A stretch of DNA of 64,000 bases from Aeromicrobium chenweiae (GTDB lineage Bacteria; Actinomycetota; Actinomycetes; Propionibacteriales; Nocardioidaceae), in assembly GCF_003065605.1 (NCBI RefSeq), contig NZ_CP026952.1, positions 3,596,001-3,660,000 on the forward strand, given 5' to 3'. A program made the position numbers and the translations under genes. The first letter of the stretch is position 1, and the number at the start of each line of letters is the position of its first letter. Of the stretch, positions 18,504-26,416 are shown one piece after another. The notes under the pieces are model-generated. The model saw only the letters and a list, made by a program, of their open reading frames with translations. It was not told where the DNA came from and did not search any database.

Positions 18504-19609
18504 GCCTGGCCCCCGGCATCGATCCCTCTCTCGTCACCGGTGCGTGGCGGGAGGGGGATCCGTCAGGTTCGCGGCAGTTCGCCGACATCGGCGACGTCCG
18601 CCTCGACTCCGGCACGACCCTCGCGGACGTGCGCCTGGCGTACGAGACCTGGGGGACGTACGACGGGTCGAACGCGGTGCTCGTGCTGCACGCCCTCACC
18701 GGCGACAGCCACGTCCACGGGCCGGCCGGGCCCGGGCACCCCACCCCCGGGTGGTGGGACGCGGTCGTCGGGCCCGGGCTGCCGATCGACACGGACCGCT
18801 TCTTCGTCGTGGCCGCCAACATCCTCGGCGGCTGCCAGGGGTCGACCGGTCCGGCGTCCCTCGACCCCGACGGCCTGCCGTGGGGTGGGTCGTTCCCGGC
18901 CCTGACCGTGCGCGACCAGGTGCGCGCCGAGGTCGCCCTCGCCGACCTGCTCGGGATCCTGCGGTGGCACGGCGTGGTCGGCGGCTCGGCCGGCGGGATG
19001 CGCGCGCTGGAGTGGGCCGTCGAGCACCCCGAGCGGGTCGACCGGCTGTTCCTCCTGGCGACGTCCGCAGCCGCCTCCGCCGAGCAGATCGCGCTGTCAC
19101 GCACGCAGGTCGCCGCGATCGAGAACGACCCCGCGTGGTTCAGCGGCGACTACTACGACGGACCGCACGGCCCGCTCGTCGGGCTCGACCTGGCCCGCCG
19201 CATCGCCCACATCGCGTACCGCAGCGAGGGCGAGCTGGCCGACCGGTTCGGTCGCACGGTGCAGGACGACGGCCGCTGGGCGGTCGACTCGTACCTGCAG
19301 CACCACGGTGCGAAGCTGGTCGGCCGCTTCGACGCGGGCGCGTACGTCGTCCTGACCTCCGCGATGGACAGCCACGACGTAGGACGTGACCGCGGTGGCA
19401 TCGAGGCCGCGCTCAAGCGGGTCACCGCCCGCACGGTCGTCGCGGGCATCGACTCCGACCGGCTCTACCCGATCCATCAGCAGCAGCAGCTCGCCGACCT
19501 GATCCCCGGCGCGGGGCCCCTCGAGGTCGTCAAGTCGCCGTTCGGCCACGACGGATTCCTCATCGAGGCCGACCAGGTCGGCGAGCTCGCCCGCAGCCTC
19601 CTCGCCTGA
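18500..19609 (+). CDS. metX: homoserine O-acetyltransferase
   Basis: 369-aa alpha/beta-hydrolase-fold transferase that acetylates homoserine with acetyl-CoA, supplying MetY. The nucleophile elbow is GGSAGGMRALEW with serine 163 (GGSMGGM is the commoner form). The acid and base are in GIDSDRLYP and SPFGHDGFL. HALTGDSHVHGPAG and ANILGGCQGSTGP are classic MetX signatures. GTG 18500 overlaps the metY stop by 4 bases. The upstream open frame is metY in another frame. The stop at 19609 is followed within 12 bases by a 21-bp repeat array. Confidence 0.95.
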   Translation: MSLAPGIDPSLVTGAWREGDPSGSRQFADIGDVRLDSGTTLADVRLAYETWGTYDGSNAVLVLHALTGDSHVHGPAGPGHPTPGWWDAVVGPGLPIDTDRFFVVAANILGGCQGSTGPASLDPDGLPWGGSFPALTVRDQVRAEVALADLLGILRWHGVVGGSAGGMRALEWAVEHPERVDRLFLLATSAAASAEQIALSRTQVAAIENDPAWFSGDYYDGPHGPLVGLDLARRIAHIAYRSEGELADRFGRTVQDDGRWAVDSYLQHHGAKLVGRFDAGAYVVLTSAMDSHDVGRDRGGIEAALKRVTARTVVAGIDSDRLYPIHQQQQLADLIPGAGPLEVVKSPFGHDGFLIEADQVGELARSLLA

Positions 19610-19620
19610 GCTCCGTTCGC

Positions 19621-19677
19621 CGACGAGTCACGCACGGACGCCGACGAGTCACGCACGGACGCCGAGGAGTCACGTAG
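19621..19677. repeat. 21-bp direct repeat array A1
   Basis: Two identical 21-base units beginning CGACGAGTCACGCACGGAC lie at 19621-19641 and 19642-19662; a third, variant and partial unit runs to 19677. The array sits between convergent genes, and the stop codon of the leftward gene (19670-19672) is inside the third unit. The same family recurs at 21848-22015. Confidence 0.9.
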
Positions 19678-20635
19678 TCGCGGCCCGGAGCCGCTCGCGC
19701 CGGGCCACGATGCTGGTGAGGACCGCGAGCACCGACCAGGCGACCAGCACGGCGAGCGGTCGGACGACCTGGTCGGCGCCGAAGTACGCCTGGCTCGTCC
19801 CCGCTGCCAGCGCCGCCCCGTGCGGCAGCCAAGGGGTGATCGCCGCCCACGGCTGGGGCAGCAGCAACGGGTGCGCTGCCGTGACCAGGGGCGCCGCGGC
19901 CAGCACGAGCACCGTGATCGCCACGCCGATGCCGACGACCCCGAACAGGCTCTCCAGCGCGTACGTCGCCGAGCTCACGGCGAAGATCGCGAGTGCGGCC
20001 ACCAGCCACCACACCGCGAGACCGGTGCCGTACGAGTGGGACGCGTACGCCGCGAGGACGCCGCCCACGACCACGGCGGCCGCCCCGTTGACCACCAGGC
20101 GGCGAGCCCCGGCGGCCAGCGTCTCGGAGCGGGGACCACGACGCCACGTGCTCACCATCGCCACCACCAGCCCCGTTGCGACCGCCAGCCCGGTGAGCAG
20201 GTAGACCCGCTGGTGGTCGGTGTCGCCGGCGTCGGCCCGGACCAGGTCCCGCACGTCGGCACGTCGTCCGTACGCCCCCTCGACGAGCGCGACTTCGCGG
20301 ACGATCGCGCGGTTGAGGTCCTCGCCGTTCGCCGACGCGAGGTAGAGCACGTCCTTCTCGTTCCTGAGGTCCACCACGACCGCGGCCACGCTGCGCCCGC
20401 TCGTGACGCTGGCCCGCGCCTGTGCCGCGGTCGCCAGCGGACGGGCGCTGAACGGCGTGCCGTCCAGGGCGTTCGCGGTGTCGACCAGGGCCGCGGCCAC
20501 CACCGGAGACGCGACGATCCGGATCGGTGCGCGGTGCGGGGAGTCGTCGGGGCCGGCCAGCGCGAGCGTCAGCACGACCACGAGCTGCAACAGGCCGAGC
20601 GCCACCCAGACCGCTGCTCGTCGTCCCACAGGCAC
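19670..20635 (-). CDS. integral membrane protein, YhgE/Pip or ABC-2 permease-like
   Basis: 321-aa membrane protein. One N-terminal span (VWVALGLLQLVVVLTLALAG) is followed by an extracytoplasmic domain of about 110 residues (RIVASPVVAAALVDTANALDG to VREVALVEGAYG). Then come about five spans (from VYLLTGLAVATGLVVAMVS to VLVAWSVLAVLTSIVA). This single span, external domain and C-terminal membrane block is the layout of DUF3533/YhgE-Pip and ABC-2-type permeases, but I see no diagnostic motif. The GTG at 20635 is used; a GTG at 20629 is 8 bases after TAGGCT. It is divergent from the DUF4185 gene. Its last codons come from the A1 repeat. Confidence 0.7.
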   Translation of the reverse strand: MPVGRRAAVWVALGLLQLVVVLTLALAGPDDSPHRAPIRIVASPVVAAALVDTANALDGTPFSARPLATAAQARASVTSGRSVAAVVVDLRNEKDVLYLASANGEDLNRAIVREVALVEGAYGRRADVRDLVRADAGDTDHQRVYLLTGLAVATGLVVAMVSTWRRGPRSETLAAGARRLVVNGAAAVVVGGVLAAYASHSYGTGLAVWWLVAALAIFAVSSATYALESLFGVVGIGVAITVLVLAAAPLVTAAHPLLLPQPWAAITPWLPHGAALAAGTSQAYFGADQVVRPLAVLVAWSVLAVLTSIVARRERLRAATT

Positions 20636-20665
20636 CGAGCCTAGGGGGTGTGCGAGCGTTGACCC

Positions 20666-21850
20666 ATGAGGATCCGCTGGTTGCCGTGGCGGCTGCGCGT
20701 CGTGGCGGTGACCGTGCCGGCTGCGGCCGCGATGTTCACGGCCGTGGCGCTGGCCCCCGCACCCCAGGACGCCGAGCCGATGGCGGTCGCGCCGGCCGCC
20801 GAGACGAGCTGCCTGCCGATCGAGCCGCTCACCTCGGTGAAGGCGCTCAACCGGCTCGCCACCAAGGTCCGCGGCGGCTCAGAGTTCCAGGGCGCCGACG
20901 TCGGCGCGGACGTGACGCTGCAGGACGGGCGCCGGCTGTGGGTCTTCGGCGACACGCTGCGGGCCAAGGACTTCCGCGGGCAGCGGTTCGTCCGCAACTC
21001 GATGCTGCTGTTCCGCGACGGGTGCGCGGACGTCGTCCTTCCCGCGGACCACGGAGCGCTGATCCCCGACCGCAAGGACGGCGTGGGCTACTGGCCGATG
21101 TCGGTGGCCAAGGTCGAGCGTCCCGGGTACGACCTGGTCGGCGTGGCCGCGCAGCGCGTCCGGGGAGCGACCGTGCCGGACGGCGCCCTCGCGTTCGAGA
21201 ACCTCGGGCCTGCTATCGCGGTGTTCATCGTGCCGGCGGGCAAGACGCCGCAGCTCATCCGGGTCCGCGACATCGGCCGCGACCTGGCCGGCACCAGCCG
21301 TCCCACCTGGGGTGCGGCGGCGGCCGTGCACGACGGCTGGGTCTACCTGTACGGCACGGCCAACCGGGGCGCGTCGTTCGGCTACTCGTTGCAGGTCGCC
21401 CGGATCAGGCCGGACGACATCCTCGAGCCGTCGCGGCTGCGCTACTGGGACGGCAAGCGGTGGCAGCGCACGGCGTCCCGCGCCGCGGTGCTCATTCCCG
21501 CCCAGGGCGGCGTCTCGCAGACGTTGAGCGTGTTCGAGCAGGACGGCCGGTGGTACGCGGTGAGCAAGCGGGACGAGTTCCTCGGCACCGATCTCGTGGT
21601 GTGGTCCGCGCCACGTCCGACCGGGCCGTTCGTCGCCGGACCGACGGTCGCGCAGATCCCGTCCGAGGAGAAGTCGGGGACGCTGCGCTACATGCCGCTC
21701 GCGCACCCGGACCTGCTGCCGAGGAAGGGCACGGTCGTGGTCTCGTACAGCCAGAACAACGCCGACGTCGCCCGCGTCGACAAGAACCCGTTCCTCTACC
21801 GCCCCCGCTTCCTCCGCATCACCCTCCCCACCCCCACCCCCAACCGCTGA
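20666..21850 (+). CDS. DUF4185-like secreted beta-propeller protein
   Basis: 394-aa exported protein. A signal peptide (VVAVTVPAAAAMFTAVALAPAP) precedes a beta-propeller-like body with GADVTLQDGRRLWVFGDTL, VRNSMLLF, YWPMSVAKVE, VYLYGTANRG and YAVSKRDEFLGTDLVVWSAP. The pattern of W-F-G-D and repeated blades matches DUF4185/DUF5005 proteins. Some DUF4185 proteins of mycobacteria were shown to be D-arabinan hydrolases (GH183). A cell-wall or environmental glycan hydrolase is therefore possible, but I cannot identify catalytic residues. The stop codon lies inside the first unit of the A2 repeat array. Confidence 0.72.
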   Translation: MRIRWLPWRLRVVAVTVPAAAAMFTAVALAPAPQDAEPMAVAPAAETSCLPIEPLTSVKALNRLATKVRGGSEFQGADVGADVTLQDGRRLWVFGDTLRAKDFRGQRFVRNSMLLFRDGCADVVLPADHGALIPDRKDGVGYWPMSVAKVERPGYDLVGVAAQRVRGATVPDGALAFENLGPAIAVFIVPAGKTPQLIRVRDIGRDLAGTSRPTWGAAAAVHDGWVYLYGTANRGASFGYSLQVARIRPDDILEPSRLRYWDGKRWQRTASRAAVLIPAQGGVSQTLSVFEQDGRWYAVSKRDEFLGTDLVVWSAPRPTGPFVAGPTVAQIPSEEKSGTLRYMPLAHPDLLPRKGTVVVSYSQNNADVARVDKNPFLYRPRFLRITLPTPTPNR

Positions 21851-22015
21851 CGAGTCACGCACGGACGGCGAGGAGTCACGTACGGAGACCGACGAGTCAC
21901 GTACGGATCTGTGCGCGACTCGTCAGCGTCCGTACGCGACTCGTCAGCGTCCGTACGCGACTCGTCAGCGTCCGTACGCGACTCCTCAGCGTCCGTACGC
22001 GACTCGTCGGCGGAG
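21848..22015. repeat. 21-bp repeat array A2, 3 forward and 5 inverted units
   Basis: Three forward units (21848, 21869, 21890) related to array A1 are followed without spacers by five inverted units (21911, 21932, 21953, 21974, 21995), each 21 bases. The shared core is GACGAGTCRCGTACGGAC. The opposed halves form a long inverted repeat between convergent stops at 21850 and 22019. The 21-base period keeps a 7-codon frame open on the plus strand. The array could act as a terminator; its origin is unknown. Confidence 0.9.
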
Positions 22016-22018
22016 GGG

Positions 22019-22777
22019 TCAGACGAGGCGGCGGACGACCCCGAGCGGTGCGTGCTTCATGACCTGGCCGATCGGGGCCCACGGCCAGCCCGGGACCGCG
22101 GCATCGACGACCTCGGCCTCGATCTTCTTCACCAGCGCGCGGCAACCGGTCTCGGTGTCGACCATCATCCGGGTCTCCTGCTGCACGCCCTCGTTCATCT
22201 CCGAGGCGATGTAGCCCGGGTAGAGCGTCGTGACCTTGATGTCGAGGCCCTTGCGCCCGATGAGGTCGGACCGGATGCCCTCGGCGATCATCGCGATGCC
22301 GGCCTTCGTGGCGGCGTACGTCGTCATGGACGACGGCATCCCCCGCATCGCCGACATCGAGGAGATGACGACGAGGTGCCCGGCCTTGCGCTCGTAGAAG
22401 TGCTCCATCGCCGCCTCGCACTGCGCGAGCGCCGCGATGAAGTTGGTCTCGGCGGTCTCCTTGTTCGCGTGGAACTTGCCGGTGCCGATCCGTCCGCCCT
22501 TGCCGAGACCCGCGTTGACGATGACCCGGTCCAGGCCGCCGAGGTCGGTGATCGCCTGCTTGAACACTGCGAAGACCTGGTCGTGGTCGTTGACGTCGAG
22601 CTCGTGCACGACGACCTCGATGCCGGGGTGCGCGGCGAGCAGCTCGTCGCGCAGCGCCTCCAGGCGGTCGACGCGTCGGGCGGTCAGGGCGAGGTGATGA
22701 CCCTTGGCGGCGAGGATCCGGGCCATCCCGGCACCCAGTCCGGAGCTCGCGCCGGTGATGAGCACGTTCTTGCGCAT
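22019..22777 (-). CDS. short-chain dehydrogenase/reductase
   Basis: 252-aa SDR. The cofactor motif TGASSGLGAGMA is at residues 8-19, NAG at IVNAGLG, the catalytic serine in VVISSMSAMRG, and Y-x3-K in YAATKAGIAM. Arginine after the first strand (ALTARR) suggests NADP(H). ATG 22777 is separated by one base from the stop of the next SDR gene upstream, so both are in one leftward transcript. Substrate unknown; mycobacterial relatives act on lipids and retinoid- or steroid-like ketones. The gene ends at the A2 repeat. Confidence 0.88.
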   Translation of the reverse strand: MRKNVLITGASSGLGAGMARILAAKGHHLALTARRVDRLEALRDELLAAHPGIEVVVHELDVNDHDQVFAVFKQAITDLGGLDRVIVNAGLGKGGRIGTGKFHANKETAETNFIAALAQCEAAMEHFYERKAGHLVVISSMSAMRGMPSSMTTYAATKAGIAMIAEGIRSDLIGRKGLDIKVTTLYPGYIASEMNEGVQQETRMMVDTETGCRALVKKIEAEVVDAAVPGWPWAPIGQVMKHAPLGVVRRLV

Positions 22778-22778
22778 G

Positions 22779-23579
22779 TCAGTCGCCCTTCGACATCTTG
22801 GTGGAGGCACGATCCATCATCCGGTAGTAGAGGGGTCGCACGAACCGCTTGGCGGCGTACGCGACCCGCCCGTCCCGGTCGGTCAGGATGATGTGCCGGC
22901 CCTTCTCGACCCCCGTCATCACCGCGGCGGCGATCTCGTCGGCGCTCGTGCCGGCCCGGTCGATCAGCCGGGCGGCCATCTTCTGCGAGGCCTCGTCCTT
23001 GCCGCGCAGCGACGCGGTCAGGTTGGTGCGGAAGAACGTCGGGCACACCACCGACACGTGGACGCCGTACGGCTTCAGCTCGTGGAAGAGCGTCTCGCTG
23101 AGGGCCACGACGCCGGCCTTGACCGCGTTGTACTCGCTCATCCGCGGCGGGTGGATCAGGCCGGCCGCGGACGCGGTGTTGACGATGTGCCCGCTGCCCT
23201 GCTGCTTCAGCATCGGCGTGAACGTCCGGCAGCCGCGCACCACCCCGAGCAGGTTGATGTCGACGATCCACTGCCACTGGTCCATCTCCGACAGCTCGAT
23301 GCGTCCGCCGGCCGCGACACCCGCGTTGTTGAACAGGTAGTCCAGCCCGTCCCACTGCTCGACGACCCACTCGTACGCCTTCGACCAGTCCACGTCAGGC
23401 GTCACGTCCAGGTGCAGGTACGACACGCCGGTCAGACCGCGCAGCGAGTCCGGGAGGTCGGCGTGGACGTCCGTCGCCAGGACCCGGCAGCCGCGCTCCA
23501 CGAGCTGGTGGACGAGGGCGAGGCCCAGCCCGGACGCGGCGCCCGTGACGAGGACGCGGGACTGCGAGGGGATCTGCAT
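22779..23579 (-). CDS. short-chain dehydrogenase/reductase
   Basis: 266-aa SDR with TGAASGLGLAL at residues 12-22, LATDVHAD after the second strand (an aspartate that favours NAD), NNAGVAAGG, the active serine in VNTASAAGL and Y-x3-K in YNAVKAGVVAL. The C-terminal 60 residues are rich in arginine and aromatic residues (YAAKRFVRPLYYRMM), as in membrane-associated SDRs of actinobacterial lipid metabolism. ATG 23579 follows TAGTAT by 7 bases, so the transcript is probably leaderless; a 7-bp inverted repeat overlaps that promoter. It is co-transcribed with the following SDR. Confidence 0.88.
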   Translation of the reverse strand: MQIPSQSRVLVTGAASGLGLALVHQLVERGCRVLATDVHADLPDSLRGLTGVSYLHLDVTPDVDWSKAYEWVVEQWDGLDYLFNNAGVAAGGRIELSEMDQWQWIVDINLLGVVRGCRTFTPMLKQQGSGHIVNTASAAGLIHPPRMSEYNAVKAGVVALSETLFHELKPYGVHVSVVCPTFFRTNLTASLRGKDEASQKMAARLIDRAGTSADEIAAAVMTGVEKGRHIILTDRDGRVAYAAKRFVRPLYYRMMDRASTKMSKGD

Positions 23580-23583
23580 GGTT

Positions 23584-23602
23584 CAGATACTAGTGGTATC
23601 TG
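23584..23602 (-). promoter_or_regulatory. leaderless promoter with overlapping operator-like palindrome
   Basis: CAGATAC (23584-23590) and GTATCTG (23596-23602) are exact arms around five bases. On the minus strand TAGTAT (23592-23587) is a good -10 placed 7 bases before the ATG. The palindrome would occlude it. No regulator gene is adjacent. Confidence 0.6.
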
Positions 23603-23698
23603 GGGGTTGGGGGTGGGTTGCGTTGCTTCACCCCCCGGGGGGGTGCTCCCGGGGGTGGGTTTGTACTTCTCCTCACCACGCCTCGCTGCTGGCGGCTT

Positions 23699-23795
23699 CG
23701 CCGCGAACGCTCACGCTGCGCTGGCGCGCCTCGACGCTCCCTCGCTGCGCTCGCTCGGCCTCAGCGCCGCGAACGCTCACGCTGCGCTGGCGCGC
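23699..23795. repeat. 31-bp direct repeat pair (family C)
   Basis: An identical 31-base sequence starting CGCCGCGAACGCTCACGCTG occurs at 23699-23729 and 23765-23795, with a 66-base period. It lies in the 247-base gap between two leftward genes. The bases between copies (CTCCCTCGCTGCGCTCGCTC) are themselves degenerate and repetitive. Nothing coding is seen there. Confidence 0.85.
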
Positions 23796-23830
23796 TGAGA
23801 CGCCAGGGCGCAGAGCGCCCTGGGTCTCAG
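23795..23830 (-). terminator. terminator hairpin overlapping the phosphatase stop
   Basis: CTGAGAC-g-CCAGGGCGC (23795-23811) pairs with 23815-23830 with one bulged base and a 3-base loop. The right arm includes the stop codon of the histidine phosphatase gene (23827-23829). No U-run. Confidence 0.65.
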
Positions 23831-24468
23831 CGAAACGTGACCATGTCGTGGGGGAGGTGACCGTGCTCGTTGAACGCGAGCAGCCGCGCACCGGTCTGCC
23901 CGACGATCACCGTGGTCACGCTCGCGTTGATCACGACGTCGTTGAGCACCTGGAAGTGCGAGTCGTCACCGGCCAGCAGGTGCGAGACGACCAGCGCGAT
24001 CGGACCGCCCGACGTGAACACCGCGATGCGCTGACCCGACCCCGCCTGCGCGACGACCCGTTCGAACGAGCCGAGGACGCGGCGGCGGAAGTCCTCGAAC
24101 GACTCCCCCGCACCCGACTCACCGGCCCGCCACGCCTCGAGGGCGACGTTGAGCGAGGCCTGGAACGCCTTCGCGTCCCCGGCCAGGGCGGCCGGGTCGT
24201 GCGCGCGGGCGAGCGCAAGGTGGTCGTACTCGTCCCAGCCCGGGTCGACGTCGTAGCCGTCACCCTGCCCGCTCGCGTCGATCGTCGAGATCGCGGTCTG
24301 CGCGTGCCGCTTCATCCCGCCGGCGACGGCCGCGGTCGGCGCCCAGCCGGACGCCTCCCACGACATCCCGAGCGCCGCGGACTGCTCGGCACCGAGCTCG
24401 GAGAGCTGGTCGTAGTCGTCCGAGCCCCAGGAGGCCTGTCCATGACGGATGAGGTGGATGGAGCCCAT
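23827..24468 (-). CDS. histidine phosphatase family protein
   Basis: 213-aa member of the phosphoglycerate-mutase-like histidine phosphatase superfamily. The phosphorylated histidine is in LIRHGQASWGS (H9). The second active-site histidine, usually in a GGP-I-x-x-L context, region VFTSGGPIALVVSHLL, retains GGPI but places H after VVS. Arginine/lysine contacts are in MKRHAQTA. Typical length for small phosphatases such as CobC/PhoE-like enzymes; substrate unknown. ATG 24468 follows TAGGCT by 7 bases, consistent with a leaderless transcript. A hairpin overlaps its stop codon. Confidence 0.88.
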   Translation of the reverse strand: MGSIHLIRHGQASWGSDDYDQLSELGAEQSAALGMSWEASGWAPTAAVAGGMKRHAQTAISTIDASGQGDGYDVDPGWDEYDHLALARAHDPAALAGDAKAFQASLNVALEAWRAGESGAGESFEDFRRRVLGSFERVVAQAGSGQRIAVFTSGGPIALVVSHLLAGDDSHFQVLNDVVINASVTTVIVGQTGARLLAFNEHGHLPHDMVTFR

Positions 24469-24493
24469 GTGCGGGAGCCTATCGGCAGCACGA

Positions 24494-25321
24494 TCAGGTC
24501 TTGTTGGCGTACACCCGCATCGTCAGGGGCCCGAACACCGCGACCAGCGCCGCCGACATGACCAGGACCGCCACGATCGCCCCACCGTCCGGGGCGCCGT
24601 CCATCAGGCTCCGCGCCGCGTCGACGAGCACCGTGACCGGGTTGACCTTCACGACGCGCTCGAGCACGTCCGGCATGGTCGACGGCGAGACGAACACGTT
24701 GCTGAGGAACGTCAGCGGGAACAGCACCATCATGCTGACGCCCATCACCGCGTTCGGGGTGCGCAGCTTGAACCCCAGGAGGGTCCAGATCCAGCTCAGG
24801 CTGAAGCAAAACACCAGCAGCAGAGCGATCGCGGCCACCACACCGGTCACCCCACCCTCGGGCCGGTAGCCGAGGAGCAGCGTTACGGCGATGATGATCG
24901 AGGACGCCATCGTGTAGCGCAGCGTGTCACCGAGCAGCGACCCCACCAGCAGGGACGGCCGCCACACCGGCAACGACCTGATCCGGTCGAAGACGCCCTT
25001 CTCGATGTCGTTGTTGATCGTCATCGCGGTGTACATCGTGATCATCACGACGGTCTGCACGAGGATGCCCGGCGCGAGGTACGGCAGGTAGTCCTGCGGC
25101 GAGCCGGCGATCGCGCCGCCGAAGATGAACGTGAACATCAGCGTGAACATGATGGGGAACATCGTCACGTCGAAGAGCTGCTCGGGGACGTGCTTGATCT
25201 TCAGCAGCGCCCGCCACCCGAAGGTCAGCGACGACGACAGGGGCGAGGCCGAAGCGGGTCGGGGGCCGGCGCCGAGCGCGGCGGCGACCTTCGTGTCCAT
25301 GGCCGAGGTCCCGGCGGTCAT
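24494..25321 (-). CDS. ABC-2 type exporter permease (DrrB-like)
   Basis: 275-aa permease with six predicted spans: [81 protein letters not shown] and [27 protein letters not shown], the conserved turn before the last span, is the hallmark of the DrrB/daunorubicin-resistance group. The ATG at 25321 overlaps the ATPase stop (ATGA). Together they form a homodimeric-type exporter of drugs, lipids or pigments. No substrate evidence. The ~30-residue N-terminus is cytoplasmic. Confidence 0.9.
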   Translation of the reverse strand: MTAGTSAMDTKVAAALGAGPRPASASPLSSSLTFGWRALLKIKHVPEQLFDVTMFPIMFTLMFTFIFGGAIAGSPQDYLPYLAPGILVQTVVMITMYTAMTINNDIEKGVFDRIRSLPVWRPSLLVGSLLGDTLRYTMASSIIIAVTLLLGYRPEGGVTGVVAAIALLLVFCFSLSWIWTLLGFKLRTPNAVMGVSMMVLFPLTFLSNVFVSPSTMPDVLERVVKVNPVTVLVDAARSLMDGAPDGGAIVAVLVMSAALVAVFGPLTMRVYANKT

Positions 25322-26280
25322 GCCGTCACCTTCTCGTCCTCGTGGACGTGCTCGCCAGTCAGCGCGAGGAACACCTCGTCGAGACTCGGTTGCCCGAGCG
25401 AGAACTCCGTCGTCCCGATGCCGTGGTCGCGCAGCCGGGCGAGGACGGCCGGTACGGCCGAGGGCTCCGAGACCCGCATCGAGATGGCCGCCGGGTCGCC
25501 CGCCCGGTCCGCCTCCCCGCCGAGCGTCGACTCCAGCAGCCGGATCGCGTCGTCGCGCTGCACCGGGTCGACGACGCGGACGTGCAGGGCGCCGCTGCCG
25601 ACCGACGCCTTGAGCTCGCCACAGGTGCCCTCCGCGATCACCTTCCCGCGATCGATCACCGCGATGCGGTCGGCGAGCTGGTCGGCCTCGTCGAGGTACT
25701 GCGTGGTCAGCAGGATCGTCGTCCCCGCCGACACCAGGGCCCGCACGATGGCCCAGACCTGATTGCGGCTGCGGGGATCGAGGCCGGTGGTCGGCTCGTC
25801 GAGGAACATCAGCTCCGGTCGGACGACGATGCTGCCGGCGATGTCGATGCGCCGCCGCATGCCGCCGGAGTACTTCTTCACCTGGCGGCCTGCGGCCTCG
25901 GTCAGGTCGAACGCCTCGAGGAGCTCGGTCGAGCGCTCGCACGCCTGCGCCCAGCTGAAGCCGTAGAGGCGCCCGAGCATGACGAGGTTCTCGGTGCCGG
26001 TGAGGTCCTCGTCCAGCGAGGCGAACTGGCCGGTCATCGCGACCTTCGCCCGCACCGTGGCCGCCTCGGCGACGACGTCGTGCCCCAGGACCACCGCCGA
26101 GCCGCCCGTGGGTCTCAGCAGCGTGGCCAGCATCCGGATCGTCGTGGTCTTGCCCGCCCCGTTGGGGCCCAGCACGCCGTAGACGCCCCCGCTGGGCACC
26201 CGCAGGTCGACGCCGTCGACGGCTCGGGTGTCCCCGAACGCGCGGGCCAGGTCGTTCGTCTCGATCGCGTAGGTGTTCAT
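25318..26280 (-). CDS. ABC exporter ATPase (DrrA-like)
   Basis: 320-aa ATPase. Walker A is [10 protein letters not shown] (around residue 40), the Q-loop [16 protein letters not shown], the signature [13 protein letters not shown], Walker [13 protein letters not shown] and the switch histidine is replaced by glutamine in [12 protein letters not shown], which is normal for DrrA-type ATPases. The extra C-terminal domain ([12 protein letters not shown] to [14 protein letters not shown]) is diagnostic of the daunorubicin-resistance subfamily. It is the first gene of the pair. A 13-bp AT-rich palindrome, TTCCTATTAGGAA, lies 52-64 bases upstream and is a likely operator, though no regulator gene is adjacent. 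Confidence 0.93.
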   Translation of the reverse strand: MNTYAIETNDLARAFGDTRAVDGVDLRVPSGGVYGVLGPNGAGKTTTIRMLATLLRPTGGSAVVLGHDVVAEAATVRAKVAMTGQFASLDEDLTGTENLVMLGRLYGFSWAQACERSTELLEAFDLTEAAGRQVKKYSGGMRRRIDIAGSIVVRPELMFLDEPTTGLDPRSRNQVWAIVRALVSAGTTILLTTQYLDEADQLADRIAVIDRGKVIAEGTCGELKASVGSGALHVRVVDPVQRDDAIRLLESTLGGEADRAGDPAAISMRVSEPSAVPAVLARLRDHGIGTTEFSLGQPSLDEVFLALTGEHVHEDEKVTA

Positions 26281-26331
26281 CGCACTCCTCTCGATCCCGC
26301 CATCATCTCGATCCCGTCATCATCGCATTTA

Positions 26332-26344
26332 TTCCTATTAGGAA
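26332..26344. promoter_or_regulatory. TTCCTA-T-TAGGAA palindrome upstream of the exporter operon
   Basis: Perfect 6-bp arms around one T in an AT-rich pocket between the exporter genes (start 26280) and the fasciclin terminator. The site looks like a MarR/PadR/TetR-type operator. Next to it, near-identical 16-17-base units (TCTCGATCCCGCCATCA) repeat in tandem at about 26290-26322. Confidence 0.6.
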
Positions 26345-26361
26345 GAACCCCGTGGCAGCAG

Positions 26362-26389
26362 AAAAACCCGGCCACCGAGGTGACCGGGT
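26362..26389 (-). terminator. rho-independent terminator of the fasciclin gene
   Basis: On the minus strand ACCCGGTCAC-CTCG-GTGGCCGGGT (one mismatch) is followed by TTTTT. It lies 28 bases beyond the fasciclin stop. A textbook intrinsic terminator. Confidence 0.88.
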
Positions 26390-26416
26390 CTCGCTGTGCA
26401 GCTCAGCTCGCGTCGA

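Noticed and set aside
21848-22015. Array A2 as a CRISPR
   Set aside because: Units abut without spacers, are 21 bases long and change orientation in the middle; no cas genes.
21911-22891. Plus-strand frame starting with a repeated RDSSASV heptapeptide
   Set aside because: It begins in the A2 repeats and then runs antisense to the two SDR genes; no ribosome site or domain. The periodic peptide reflects the 21-base unit.
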